A stretch of 64,000 bases of DNA, from positions 434,001 to 498,000 of the forward strand of contig JAWKRG010000007.1 in assembly GCA_041389725.1 (NCBI GenBank), read 5' to 3'. Source of the DNA: Polyangiaceae bacterium. Lineage in GTDB: Bacteria > Myxococcota_A > Polyangia > Polyangiales > Polyangiaceae. A program made the position numbers and the translations under genes. Under the pieces are notes generated by a model. The model was not told where the DNA came from. It searched no databases and saw only the letters and a program-made list of their open reading frames with translations. Positions 1-8,624 of the stretch are shown here, piece after piece; position 1 is the stretch's first letter, and each line of letters begins with the position of its first letter.

Positions 1-876
1 GGCCTTGAAGTTGAAGGACGCCGAGGCCGTCGCACGCAGGCCCTTGGAGGGCACCGTTGCGGTCGCCCCTACCTTGAACACTGGCTTGAGGGACTGTGTG
101 ATGAGGATCGGCACCGTCCCGACGATGACGAGCAGCGGGGGCAGAGGGATCTCAGGTCCCCCCATCGCTTTCACGATGTCAAGGGAGCACTCGCCGGCGT
201 AGTTCGCGAGCACGTCCGCGCTGACCCCGAGCTCCACGCCGCTGGCGAACGCGAAGCGTGCTTTCTCGAGCCGACCGAAAAGTGAAGCGTCATCCGGAAC
301 GATATCCACGAAGAAGTCGAGCTCAGGCGACAGCACGTCGAGAGTCGGATCGATCTCCACGAAGTCGAGGCCACCTTGGAGCTGAGCGGAGCAGGTCCAG
401 CTACCCGACCGCAGTAGTGGGAACGTCGCTGTCAGGCCCTGCCGCTGCGTCCCGCTAGTCGTCGGCTCCGTGGCCGCGGGAGCGACTCGAATGCGAAACG
501 CGCCATCCTTGATGAAGTGGGGAAGCTCCGCCGGAAGCGTGTCGACCAGAATCGACTTGTCCTGAATCGTGAGCTTCTCGACGCGGCGGAGATACCCGTT
601 TCCCATCACTCCAGCGACGACGTCGTCCTTGCTGAAGTTGGGGTGCGGCTTTGACTTGTATTTCAGTTTGAGCTGATTGGGGGTCACCTCGACAGACGCG
701 AGATTCGAATCCTGCTCGGGTAGTCGGGCCCGGTCAGTCAGGGTGAGCGGCCGCAGGACTTCAACCGCCGACTTGGGGCCTGGCTTCGCCGGAGTCTGCT
801 CGTTGTCCTTCGAACTGCACGATGCGGCCAAGCCAACGCAGGTCAGGCCAAGGGCAAGGAGGGAACGGATTTCCAT
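1..876 (-). CDS. Lipoprotein of unknown function (3' end outside window)
   Basis: The reading frame is open from an ATG at 876 to the window edge (292 codons, no stop). The N-terminus is a lipoprotein signal: MEIRS, then a hydrophobic stretch ending in a lipobox-like LAASC (Cys about residue 20), then a polar Lys/Pro-rich linker. The rest is predicted soluble. It has repeated beta-strand-like segments and one hydrophobic stretch near residue 250 (PPLLVIVGTVPILI) just before a Lys/Thr/Ala-rich part where the window ends. I do not recognise the family. It is probably anchored to the inner face of the outer membrane. Frame continuity, high-GC codon use and the signal peptide support it as a real gene. 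Confidence 0.7.
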   Translation of the reverse strand, partial: MEIRSLLALGLTCVGLAASCSSKDNEQTPAKPGPKSAVEVLRPLTLTDRARLPEQDSNLASVEVTPNQLKLKYKSKPHPNFSKDDVVAGVMGNGYLRRVEKLTIQDKSILVDTLPAELPHFIKDGAFRIRVAPAATEPTTSGTQRQGLTATFPLLRSGSWTCSAQLQGGLDFVEIDPTLDVLSPELDFFVDIVPDDASLFGRLEKARFAFASGVELGVSADVLANYAGECSLDIVKAMGGPEIPLPPLLVIVGTVPILITQSLKPVFKVGATATVPSKGLRATASASFNFKA

Positions 877-1287
877 TTTTTCGTCGCTTCCACATTGCTG
901 GATAAGGGGTGGTACGGCGCACGCGCCGCGCTCCAGCTGTGCAACATGCGAGCCGGCGTGATTCGCGTCGTTCGGTCCCGGATCCGCCGCGTCCAAGCCA
1001 GATCCGTGGACGGAATTGTCCAGAGCCGGGAGGACCGAGTCCATCGCCGCCGACGCTCCGCCCGGATGGGGTCGGTTCAACGCTGCGGGCGTCGACTGCA
1101 CCGCGAGCAACGCCGGAGAAGGCGCCCAAACACCAGGAGCCGTGGCCCCGCGCTTGATTGGCATCAGGGTTGGACGCCTGCCCGCTGGGTCGCCACCGAG
1201 AAGCAGACACCGGCAGGTCTATTGTGCAAACTTTGCTCAATCAGGTTGCTCGTACCCTGGACGCTTCGCAGTGCTAGTCTGGAGTGC
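877..1287. other. Intergenic stretch without a recognised gene
   Basis: About 410 bases separate the start of the minus-strand lipoprotein gene from a weak plus-strand ORF. Open frames here are shadows without plausible protein features. The only structure seen is the imperfect inverted repeat at 1222-1240. Confidence 0.5.
1222..1240. promoter_or_regulatory. Operator-like inverted repeat
   Basis: TTGTGCAAA-C-TTTGCTCAA is a near-perfect 9-1-9 inverted repeat (one mismatched pair) in the otherwise empty intergenic region, about 48 bases before the ORF at 1288. It could be a repressor site. No regulator can be assigned. Confidence 0.3.
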
Positions 1288-1611
1288 ATGCGACGCGGAA
1301 GGCGCCAGCCTCACGGGCGCATCCTGGCTACCCTGGCGGTCGCGGTGACCGGCTGCGGCGGGCAGTCCAGAATCGCGCGTTGTGCACGGCCACCGCATGG
1401 CGGCACGTCGTCGAAGCTGGCACTCGCGCTGGAATCGAGTCCCACCACCACGGCTCTTCAGGAGGTCAGCAACGCAGCGGCATGTGTTGCGACTCCACTG
1501 GCCTGGTACCGGGACAGTCAGCGGTCCGACCTTGGCGTGTTGTGCCCGGTGGCTTGCAAGCAGTCGACGACGGCAGGAACGAAACTGGTCAGACTGTGCG
1601 AGGGAACGTAG
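1288..1611 (+). CDS. Possible small lipoprotein, perhaps decayed
   Basis: This is a 107-residue ORF starting MRRGRRQ. A hydrophobic segment runs into a good lipobox (VAVTGC, Cys about residue 23), followed by GGQS. After the signal the sequence is low in recognisable features but has several Cys. The signal peptide is the main support. The body resembles no family I know, and neighbouring frames also look partly coding, so a frameshifted remnant is possible. Confidence 0.35.
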   Translation: MRRGRRQPHGRILATLAVAVTGCGGQSRIARCARPPHGGTSSKLALALESSPTTTALQEVSNAAACVATPLAWYRDSQRSDLGVLCPVACKQSTTAGTKLVRLCEGT

Positions 1612-1734
1612 GGCCTCAGTCGAACCACGCCCCACGAACGCCCGTCCCTAACCATCCGAAACCAAAAACCATTTGCCTGTCACCCCCCATCAGGGCTTCC
1701 CGCGTGGAGCTGTCCATGGAAAACAAGCGGGCAC

Positions 1735-1935
1735 ATGGAAGAGCAACAACCGATGGACTCCGCTCTGCGGGCAGCGAACCTGGCCTTGTCGGGACAGCGC
1801 AGCCGCGAAGCCAGTCGCTTTGCCTCCATCGAGCTGCGGTTCTCGGATCCACGCACTGGACCTTGGGAGATGGCAGCGATGGCGTCGGTGGCCGTCGTCG
1901 CGCTGCTCTTCGTGGTCGGCGTCTGGTTCCTCTAG
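1735..1935 (+). CDS. Small tail-anchored membrane protein
   Basis: A 66-residue protein with a polar, Arg/Glu-containing N-terminal 45 residues and a single hydrophobic helix at the very C-terminus (MAAMASVAVVALLFVVGVWF then Leu, stop). The topology is that of a C-tail-anchored inner-membrane protein. Codon use is strongly G/C-ending, as in real genes of this window. It converges on the Ser/Thr kinase gene with 48 bases between. Function unknown. The small size and the lack of a clear ribosome binding site limit confidence. Confidence 0.5.
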   Translation: MEEQQPMDSALRAANLALSGQRSREASRFASIELRFSDPRTGPWEMAAMASVAVVALLFVVGVWFL

Positions 1936-1983
1936 TCGCGCTCGAGCGAGCTGCGCTCGGAGCGAGGCGGCGTTGAAGGGCGG

Positions 1984-3735
1984 TTAGCTGCAAGAAGTGC
2001 CGGCCAGGGCAGCTTGGGCACCCGCGCCTTCGCCGACGCTGGCAGCGGCGCTCACGACCCGCTTCGCCCCGGCGCAGTCCCCGAGGAACGCGCGGCGCTT
2101 CGCTTCCCGGGGCGCAGCGTCGCGAATGCGACGGCGCGCCGTAGTCAGCGCGTTCGCACTGCCTCCCGTGCTCTGGCAGCGGTGATACATCGCCGCGGCG
2201 CCCTCGATGTTGCCAGCTCGGGCCGCGTTGGCCGACGCCGTGCAGGCCGCGTCGCCCTGCGGCCCCGAGGGCGTAGGCGCGGGGGCCGGAGCCGGTGCCG
2301 GAGCGGGCGCAGGGGCCGGAGCAGGCGCAGGTGCGGGAGCAGGTGCGGGAGCAGGCGCGGGCGCGGGGGCCGGAGCCGGGGCGGGCGCTGGCGCTGGAGC
2401 CGGGGCGGGCGCTGGCGCTGGAGCAGGCGTGGGGTGAGGTGTGGGCGGCTTTTGAGGCTTCTGCGCGGGGGTCGGGGCGGGCGTGGGCTCGGGTTGCGGC
2501 GGGACCGTAGTCTCGACCAGCGGCGCGATCTCGGTCGTGGACGTCGGCTGAGAGAGCGCGGCCTCGGGCTGCAACGGCTGCTCTCGTTCGCGAATCTGCC
2601 ACACGGCGAAGGCGGTCAATCCGCCGCCAATCAGCACACCGATGAGCGCCAACACCCATCCGGTGCGCGAGCTTCGCATGGGCGGAGGTGGCACTGGGGC
2701 GGCCACCGCAGATTCCGTCCGCACGGGCGCGAGCACCGGCGCCATTTGCGTGCGCGGGCCTTCAGGCTTCGGCCGCGGCGCCGAAGACCCGCTGAGCTCT
2801 TCGAAGAAGTCGAGCGCCGTGTGGGGGCGGTCCTCGCGACGCTTCGCCAGCGCGTGCATGATGGCTCGCTCCACGCGCTCCGGAATTGGCATCTGCGTCA
2901 CGGTGCGCGGCAGGCGCGGCACCTCCGTCATGTGCTTGCTCGCCCATTCCCAAGGCGTCTCGGCATCGAAGGGCAAGCGCCCCGTGACCATTTCGTAGGC
3001 CATGACACCGAGCGAATAGATATCGCTGCGCGCGTCGACCTCTTCCCCGGCCAGCTGCTCGGGGCTCATGTAGGGCGGAGTGCCGAGCACCATGCCTGCC
3101 TGCGTGATCTTGGTGCGGTGATCGCCCGAGGTGCCGGTGCGCTTCGCAATACCGAAATCGAGCAGCTTCACGAAATCCGGCTCGCCGCCCCGATCCGTGA
3201 GGATGACGTTGTCAGGCTTCAGGTCGCGATGAACGATGCCGTGACGGTGCGCCTCCGCCAAGGCACCGGTGATCTGTCGCAGGATGCGCAGGGCGCGCTC
3301 CACCTCGATGGGTCCGGACTCGATGTCGTGGGTCAGCGGACGCCCCTCGACCAGCTCCATGGCGATGTAGAGCTGACCTTCGGGGGTCGTTCCGAAATCG
3401 TACAGACGGATCGTGTTCGGGTGCTCCAGCTGAGCCACCAGCCCAGATTCCCGATGAAAGCGCTTGGCGATCGCGGCGTCCTGGCTGAGGGCGGGCAGCA
3501 GGGCTTTGACGGCGACCTTGCGCACGTTGTCGCCCATCTTCTGCTCGGCCTCGTAGACGACGCCCATGCCGCCCTCGGCGATCACTCGCGTGATGCGATA
3601 GCGCCCTCCCAGAATGTGCCCAATCAGCCCGGCAGGGTCGGCCGCCGGGTCGGGCAGCGGCGCCCCGCAAATCTGACAAAAGCGGGCTTTCTCGCTGTTG
3701 TCTTGATTGCAGGCGGGGCAAAGAACCATGGTCAC
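1984..3735 (-). CDS. Hanks-type Ser/Thr protein kinase with zinc ribbon and Pro-Ala spacer
   Basis: 583 residues. Residues 6-24 form a CxxC...CxxC zinc ribbon (CPAC...CQIC). The kinase domain spans about 46-310, with a glycine loop (GGMGVVYEA), VAVK lysine near 76, catalytic HRDLKPDN near 169, DFG near 193, and APE-equivalent SPEQ. A single transmembrane helix (about 355-375) follows, then a 70-residue Pro-Ala repeat that should act as a rigid extracytoplasmic rod. A small Cys-containing C-terminal domain (GDAACTASANAARAGN onward, four Cys) ends the protein. Known family role: phosphorylation of Ser/Thr in signal transduction. Sensing by the C-terminal domain across the membrane is inferred. 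All catalytic residues are present, so it should be active. A start at residue 3 is also possible. Confidence 0.93.
   Translation of the reverse strand: MTMVLCPACNQDNSEKARFCQICGAPLPDPAADPAGLIGHILGGRYRITRVIAEGGMGVVYEAEQKMGDNVRKVAVKALLPALSQDAAIAKRFHRESGLVAQLEHPNTIRLYDFGTTPEGQLYIAMELVEGRPLTHDIESGPIEVERALRILRQITGALAEAHRHGIVHRDLKPDNVILTDRGGEPDFVKLLDFGIAKRTGTSGDHRTKITQAGMVLGTPPYMSPEQLAGEEVDARSDIYSLGVMAYEMVTGRLPFDAETPWEWASKHMTEVPRLPRTVTQMPIPERVERAIMHALAKRREDRPHTALDFFEELSGSSAPRPKPEGPRTQMAPVLAPVRTESAVAAPVPPPPMRSSRTGWVLALIGVLIGGGLTAFAVWQIREREQPLQPEAALSQPTSTTEIAPLVETTVPPQPEPTPAPTPAQKPQKPPTPHPTPAPAPAPAPAPAPAPAPAPAPAPAPAPAPAPAPAPAPAPAPAPAPAPAPAPTPSGPQGDAACTASANAARAGNIEGAAAMYHRCQSTGGSANALTTARRRIRDAAPREAKRRAFLGDCAGAKRVVSAAASVGEGAGAQAALAGTSCS
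2275..2436. repeat. Low-complexity GC-rich repeat encoding (Pro-Ala)n
   Basis: Degenerate 6-base units of the type GGAGCN/GGCGCN (plus strand) encode the Pro-Ala rod of the kinase on the minus strand. Longer sub-repeats such as GCTGGCGCTGGAGC occur twice, so the array probably changes length by slippage. Confidence 0.85.
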
Positions 3736-3864
3736 AACCTACACGATGCCGCCACGGCGACCCTCGTTAGACGCCCGGCAGTGGCCGAAAGATTTTCACC
3801 TGTTCTTTCCACGACTTCTCCGGCAATTCAAGGACCCTGCGGTACGGCCGTTCAGGCCCTATGC

Positions 3865-5247
3865 ATGCGGTCGCTACGTCTGAGCCGGCAAGTCATTGCC
3901 CGTGGGATGCTCCTCCTGGGGATCGCCCTGGCACCCCTGACGAGCGACGCGCGGGGACGCACGCGCCCGGAGCTCGTGAGCGGCAGCATCAGCAGCGATC
4001 ACGGCGTCCTCACAGCGGGCTTGGACGGTGCCATCTGGGCGCTGCCCCGTGGTGCGCACTTCTCTGCGTCTGCGGGCTCGGAACTGCGCGTGTTCACCAA
4101 ACCGCAGGGGTTGATGCTCGACCCACCGCGGCGGACCCCGACCTACACCATCGTGCTGATGCAGGGCGTGGTGCACGCCGACGCGGGTGACGGCAAGTCC
4201 GCCATCTTGGTCTCTGCCGGCGGAAAGCTCAACGCGATCGTCAAGCGCGGCAGCATGGCGTTTGCGGCTCGCGCACGCCATGCCGCGGTCGCCTCTTTGG
4301 GAGGTGACGTGCTCACGGCAACGGGCGGAGCCTACAGCGCGTTGAAACCGTCCCACGCCGTGGACCTAGGCCCCGGCCAGGCCGCCACCACCCGCGAACT
4401 GCTCGCCGCCCCACAGCCCCAACTCGAAGAGCGAGTCGCCTTCGCAGCTCGAGGCCATGCGCACCTTCAGCAACTGCGCTGGCCCGCGCTGGCGAACGCA
4501 GCTCGCTACGAAGTGGAGCTGCGCGGGGGCAACCTGACTCGACCCCTGCGGCGCAGTGGGACGGAGCCGCAGCTCGGAGCACCCCTGGGACCTTTGTCGC
4601 CCGGGCGCTATCAGGTCACCGTTCGCGGCGTGGAAGCAAGCGGCCTTCCTGGGCATGGCTCGGCGCCGCTTCCGTTCACGGTGGTAGGGGCCACGCTCCC
4701 CGAGGGCGCATGGGCAGACGATGACGGCACCCTCCATCTAGGCGAAGGCCAGGTGGTCGAGTTCTCGCCGGTCACGGGACTCGATCTGGAAATGGGCCGC
4801 GACGGGCGCTTTTCGCGCACCGACGGCAAAGTGACTTGGCGGGGTAGCGACGAGCTGTCGGTGTTCTTCCGCCAGCGAGGTTCGCTTTCTGTGGCGCGCG
4901 CCAAGCTAGCGCCTCGCGGTTTGCGAGCGGAGATCCGCTTCGCACCGCGCAATCCGAAGTGGCCGCGGGATCCAGTCAAAGTCTGGGTCCGCATGCAGGC
5001 CGAGTCCCCGCGCGCGCTGAGCGGTGTGGAGCCAGAAATCCAAGCCGAACTCGGTATCCAGCCCCTCGAGGTCGAGCCCGAGCTCACGTCGGATGGCTAT
5101 CTTCTCAGCGTTCCTCCCCAACCAGGGCGTGGACCGTGGGTGCTGCGCATTGCGGTGCGCGACCAGTGGGGGAGCGAACTCGGACGCAACTTCGTCGAGA
5201 TCAGCCGGGAGCCGAGGCCACCCCAGCGACAGCCCGCCAGCGAGTAA
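3865..5247 (+). CDS. Secreted FecR-like/Fn3-like protein
   Basis: The frame is open far upstream because it lies antisense to the kinase. The biological start is the ATG at 3865 (MRSLRLSRQ), which gives a signal peptide (VIARGMLLLGIALAPLTSDA) and a 460-residue protein. Residues about 30-150 look like a FecR-type beta domain (LVSG..., ALPRGAHFSASAGSELRV..., GDVLTATGG). Residues about 190-270 look like a fibronectin III-type fold (LRWPALANAARYEVEL, LSPGRYQVTVRG). The remaining region is beta-rich. It is probably periplasmic or surface-exposed, with a binding role. It is divergent from the Ser/Thr kinase, so the two may share a promoter region. The domain assignment is by sequence feel and only moderately certain. 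Confidence 0.75.
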   Translation: MRSLRLSRQVIARGMLLLGIALAPLTSDARGRTRPELVSGSISSDHGVLTAGLDGAIWALPRGAHFSASAGSELRVFTKPQGLMLDPPRRTPTYTIVLMQGVVHADAGDGKSAILVSAGGKLNAIVKRGSMAFAARARHAAVASLGGDVLTATGGAYSALKPSHAVDLGPGQAATTRELLAAPQPQLEERVAFAARGHAHLQQLRWPALANAARYEVELRGGNLTRPLRRSGTEPQLGAPLGPLSPGRYQVTVRGVEASGLPGHGSAPLPFTVVGATLPEGAWADDDGTLHLGEGQVVEFSPVTGLDLEMGRDGRFSRTDGKVTWRGSDELSVFFRQRGSLSVARAKLAPRGLRAEIRFAPRNPKWPRDPVKVWVRMQAESPRALSGVEPEIQAELGIQPLEVEPELTSDGYLLSVPPQPGRGPWVLRIAVRDQWGSELGRNFVEISREPRPPQRQPASE

Positions 5248-5270
5248 TAGAAAGAGACGTAGAGCGCCTA

Positions 5271-5780
5271 CTACTTCTTCTTCTTGTCCTCGGGCTTCTC
5301 TTCTTTGGCCTTCACTTCAACTTCCCACTCGATGGTCTCTTCTGGACCGACGAAGGCGGGAACGATGACGGCCTTCATGGCGTTGAGCACGCACTTGCCG
5401 ATGGCCGTATCAGCAAAGGGGGCGCCAATCGACGACTCCTTGACGTGTCCATCGTTGGCAAAAACCAAGGTTACGGACGCCTTGCCGCTCGGACCTTCTT
5501 CCGAGACGACGCCGGCGCAGGTCTCGCCCGAGCGAGCTGCGCGCTTCAGCTCCAGGTCAGCCTGCTTCTTGTCGAACTTCTTCTGCTTCTCCAGATCCGT
5601 TTCGGTATCCGGACCGGTGTCATAGTCGTTGCGAGCAGACTCTTTCTCCTGCTCCTCACCGAGGCGCTCTTGTTCCTCCACTAGCTCCTCCGGGGTCTTC
5701 ACGTTCTGCCCACCGTAGGAGGGCCCGCAGGCCACCAAAAGCAGCGCCCATGACCATGCCAGCTTCTTCATGAGGTCCAT
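5271..5780 (-). CDS. Lipoprotein with TonB/AgmX-like C-terminal domain
   Basis: 169 residues. The start is either MDLMKK or the internal MKKLAW. The signal ends in a lipobox (LLLVAC|GPSYGG). A Glu/Lys/Arg-rich, probably coiled-coil segment (about 30-80) is followed by a domain with two Cys (ETCAG..., GKCVLNAM). Its pattern VTLVFANDGHVKESSIG...IGKCVLNAMKA resembles the AgmX/PglI-type or TonB C-terminal fold common in myxobacteria. The extreme C-terminus is Lys-rich. Likely envelope-located; partner unknown. It converges with the FecR-like gene with only 23 bases between. Confidence 0.75.
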   Translation of the reverse strand: MDLMKKLAWSWALLLVACGPSYGGQNVKTPEELVEEQERLGEEQEKESARNDYDTGPDTETDLEKQKKFDKKQADLELKRAARSGETCAGVVSEEGPSGKASVTLVFANDGHVKESSIGAPFADTAIGKCVLNAMKAVIVPAFVGPEETIEWEVEVKAKEEKPEDKKKK

Positions 5781-5905
5781 CCTAATATCGAACTCACCGC
5801 GGGCGACAATACCCTTCGAGATCCCTTCGACCCCCGTGGCGGCGCGACATTTGGCGCCTCGGGTCGCGTGCTGTCTTTCGGGCGCGCTCTCGCCCCCCGA
5901 TCGGC

Positions 5906-7270
5906 TCAGAGGTCGGTGATTTGGTAGTCCTTGATCTTGTACAGCAGCGCCCGGTGGCTGATCTCGAGCACCTCGGCGGCCCGAGTGCGGTTCCCTTTTG
6001 TCTTCTGCAGGGCGCGGCGGATGAGGATCTCTTCGATGACCCGCATCGTCTTCTTGACGGACAGCTCACCGCTGGACAGCTGCAGCTGCACGGGATCTCG
6101 AGCCTCCCGGATGCGTTCGGGCAAGTCCGCCGCCACCAGTTGCTGCCCTTCGGAGAGGACCATGGCGCGCTCGATGGTGTTCTCCAGCTCTCGGACATTC
6201 CCAGGCCACATGTATTCGTAGAGAAGCCGACGGCACTCGCCGTCGAGCCCACGGATTTCCGTCCCCAGACGCGCGTTGTTGCGGGTGATGAAGTGATCCA
6301 CCAGCAGCGGAATGTCTTCACGGCGATCCCGCAAGGGCGGCACGTGGATTGGCAGCACGTTGAGCCGATAGAAGAGGTCCTCGCGAAACCGTCCGGCCTT
6401 CGTCTCGGCCAGTAGATCGCGATGGGTCGCCGCCACGATACGCACGTCCACCTGGATATCCCGCGCCTCCCCCAACCGCCGGATCTTCTCGTCCTCGAGC
6501 ACGCGCAGCAGCTTCACCTGGAGGCCCAAGGGCAGTTCGCCGATCTCGTCGAGGAACAGCGTTCCTCCGTGCGCCTCCTCGAACAGCCCGCGGCGATCCG
6601 CTATGGCATCCGTGAAGGCCCCCTTTTTGTGGCCAAACAGCTCGCTTTCCAAAAGGTTTTCAGGAATCGCCCCACAATTGACGGGGACGAAGGGCCCACT
6701 GCGACGGGAGGAACGAAGGTGGATCGCGCGCGCGACCAGCTCCTTGCCGACGCCGCTCTCGCCACTCACCAGCACGGTGGTTTTGTAGTCCGCGATCTTG
6801 GCGATCGTGCGGAAGATGTCCTGCATGCTGGAGCTCTTCGCCAGGATGTCCTCGAACTTGTTCTCCTTGCGGATCTCCTCGCGAAGTGCACGATTCTCAC
6901 GACGCAGGAGCTCGCGTTCCTCGGCCTTGCGCAACGCCAGGACGACCTCGTCGGGTTTGAACGGCTTTTGGACGTAGTCGTACGCCCCCGCCTTGAGCGC
7001 CTCGATCGCCAGATCCGTATTGCCGTAGGCGCTCATCACGATGACCGTGGCGTCGTTGCCCTTCGCCTTCAGCGTCGCGAGCAAGTCCAGGCCGCCCATC
7101 TTGGGCATGCGCACGTCCGTGATCACGAAGTCCGGACCGAACGCCTCGACGAGCCCGAGCGCTTCCTCGCCACTGGCAGCCGTCTCCACTTCGTAGCCGT
7201 TGCGCTTCAAGAGCGTCCGCAGCACCAGGCGCAGGTTCTCTTCATCATCGACTACGAGGACTCGTCTCAC
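5906..7270 (-). CDS. NtrC-family sigma-54-dependent response regulator
   Basis: 454 residues in the full three-domain order. The receiver (1-120) has the acidic pocket DDEE, phospho-acceptor Asp in VITDVRMP, and the KPF lysine. The AAA+ sigma-54 activation domain (about 140-375) has Walker A GESGVGKE, the sigma-54 contact loop GAFTDA and Walker B GGTLFLDEIGEL. The Fis-type HTH (about 405-454) contains RTRAAEVLEISHRALLYKIK. It activates sigma-54 promoters when phosphorylated. No cognate histidine kinase is encoded in the window, so its input is unknown. Alone between the NamZ gene (divergent) and the AgmX-like lipoprotein gene. Confidence 0.95.
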   Translation of the reverse strand: MRRVLVVDDEENLRLVLRTLLKRNGYEVETAASGEEALGLVEAFGPDFVITDVRMPKMGGLDLLATLKAKGNDATVIVMSAYGNTDLAIEALKAGAYDYVQKPFKPDEVVLALRKAEERELLRRENRALREEIRKENKFEDILAKSSSMQDIFRTIAKIADYKTTVLVSGESGVGKELVARAIHLRSSRRSGPFVPVNCGAIPENLLESELFGHKKGAFTDAIADRRGLFEEAHGGTLFLDEIGELPLGLQVKLLRVLEDEKIRRLGEARDIQVDVRIVAATHRDLLAETKAGRFREDLFYRLNVLPIHVPPLRDRREDIPLLVDHFITRNNARLGTEIRGLDGECRRLLYEYMWPGNVRELENTIERAMVLSEGQQLVAADLPERIREARDPVQLQLSSGELSVKKTMRVIEEILIRRALQKTKGNRTRAAEVLEISHRALLYKIKDYQITDL

Positions 7271-7366
7271 TGTGAAAAAAGTTTACACCAAACCGACCCT
7301 GGCAGCACCTTGTTGCGTAGCGCAGACGAATTCCCGTATCCGCCCGGATCTGATAGGGAAATCGCC

Positions 7367-8578
7367 ATGCATTTCGGAATCGATCAACTAACGGGCAGCT
7401 CACGAAGCCGCCTCCGCCGCCGCCTACGGGACTCGCGGATCGGAGCGCTGACCCACGCAGCCGCGGTGGATCGACGAGGCCGTGGGTTGCTGGAAGTGCT
7501 GGAGGAGCTAGGCGCGAGTCCCAGTCTGCTGCTGACTCCCGAGCACGGCCTCCATGGCGTCGCCCAAGCCGAAGAAGCGGTGGAGAGCGCGAACTCGGAG
7601 GACGGCCCTCGCATCGTGAGTCTCTACGGCACGAGCCAGGACTCCCTGACGCCAACGGCGTCGGACTTGAGCCAAGCAGACGTCCTGGTCATCGACCTGG
7701 CTGACGTAGGCAGCCGCTATTACACCTACGTGTGGACCGCGTGGCTCACAGTGCGCGCAGCCGCGGCGGCAGGCGTGCACTGCGTCGTGCTCGATCGCCC
7801 CAATCCGATCACTGGCGATGCCCGCCAGGCAGAGGGCGTGCCCCAGGACCCCGAGTTCCTTTCCTTCGTCGGACTCGAGCCCCTGCCCATTCGGCACTGC
7901 TTGACGGTCGGTGAGCTGCTCGCGCACTTCGCCGCGCGCGACGGTCTAACCCTGGGCCCCGATGGCGTGCTCAGCGTGGTGCCCTGCGCAGGTTGGGAAC
8001 GGATGCGTACGGCCCAGGCGTGGCGTCGACCGTTCTCGCCGCCTTCACCCAACATGCCCAGCTGCGAAACCGCGCTCGTCTATCCCGGTGGCTGCCTGCT
8101 CGAAGGAACGAACCTGTCCGAAGGTCGCGGCACGACCCTGCCCTTCCAGCTCATCGGTGCCCCCTTCCTGAATGCGGACGAGCTGGCGCGCGCTTGGGCG
8201 GAGTTCGGCGTGGCCGGTGCGCAGATTCGACCCGCGCATTTCCGTCCCAGCTTCGAGAAGCACGCGGGGCAGACGTGTCACGGCGTGCTGATCCAGGTGA
8301 CCGAGCCCGCGCTGTTCCGTCCAGTCGCCGCGTACCTGGCGCTCATCTCTCTTGCCCAACGCCAAGCACCGCAGGACTTCCAGTTTCTGACCCGCACCTA
8401 CGAGTTCGAAAGCGAACGCGGCGCGTTCGATTTGCTGACCGGGTCGGGGCGTGCCCGCGACGCCATCGAGAGCGGCGCACAGCCGCACGAGGTCGTGGCC
8501 CTGGTGGCGCCACCTCCGACGACCTGGGCGGAGACCGTCGCCGAGGCGGAAGCGCGTCTCGCCGTGGCCAACGCCTGA
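7367..8578 (+). CDS. namZ: Exo-beta-N-acetylmuramidase NamZ family (DUF1343)
   Basis: The start chosen is the ATG at 7367 (MHFGIDQL), after a GGGAA stretch. The frame open upstream is only antisense to the regulator. 403 residues match the DUF1343/NamZ layout: LLTPEHGLHG near 55, VLVIDLADVGSRYYTY near 110, LDRPNPI near 145, and the ETALVYPGGCLLEGTNLSEGRGT block near 240. Family role: removal of terminal MurNAc from peptidoglycan fragments during wall recycling. No signal peptide is seen, so a cytoplasmic enzyme is likely here, unlike secreted family members. Confidence 0.88.
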   Translation: MHFGIDQLTGSSRSRLRRRLRDSRIGALTHAAAVDRRGRGLLEVLEELGASPSLLLTPEHGLHGVAQAEEAVESANSEDGPRIVSLYGTSQDSLTPTASDLSQADVLVIDLADVGSRYYTYVWTAWLTVRAAAAAGVHCVVLDRPNPITGDARQAEGVPQDPEFLSFVGLEPLPIRHCLTVGELLAHFAARDGLTLGPDGVLSVVPCAGWERMRTAQAWRRPFSPPSPNMPSCETALVYPGGCLLEGTNLSEGRGTTLPFQLIGAPFLNADELARAWAEFGVAGAQIRPAHFRPSFEKHAGQTCHGVLIQVTEPALFRPVAAYLALISLAQRQAPQDFQFLTRTYEFESERGAFDLLTGSGRARDAIESGAQPHEVVALVAPPPTTWAETVAEAEARLAVANA

Positions 8579-8582
8579 GTTC

Positions 8583-8606
8583 GAGCGGGGCGGATGCGCG
8601 CCGCTC
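8583..8606. terminator. Hairpin between convergent genes
   Basis: GAGCGG-g-GCG-gatg-CGC-g-CCGCTC is a nine-pair stem with one G-G mismatch, 5 bases after the namZ stop and 19 bases from the stop of the peptidase gene. No T-tract. A bidirectional terminator or 3'-end-stabilising stem is likely. Confidence 0.55.
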
Positions 8607-8624
8607 CGTGGCCGACCCCTGAGT

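Noticed and set aside
702..715. GATTCGAATCC-like sequence resembling a tRNA T-loop
   Set aside because: It lies in the lipoprotein coding frame, and no acceptor, D or anticodon stems could be found around it.
895..1611. 238-codon ORF covering the small lipoprotein
   Set aside because: Only the part from 1288 shows a signal peptide; the upstream part is Arg-rich shadow sequence.
2275..2436. Possible CRISPR-like repeat
   Set aside because: Units are 6-base low-complexity codons without unique spacers; they encode the Pro-Ala rod.
2014..3864. Upstream part of the long plus-strand ORF ending at 5247
   Set aside because: It is antisense to the Ser/Thr kinase and Arg/Gly-rich in composition. The signal peptide at 3865 marks the true start.
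6422..7366. Upstream part of the plus-strand ORF of the NamZ gene
   Set aside because: It lies entirely opposite the NtrC-type regulator; the DUF1343 homology begins at 7367.
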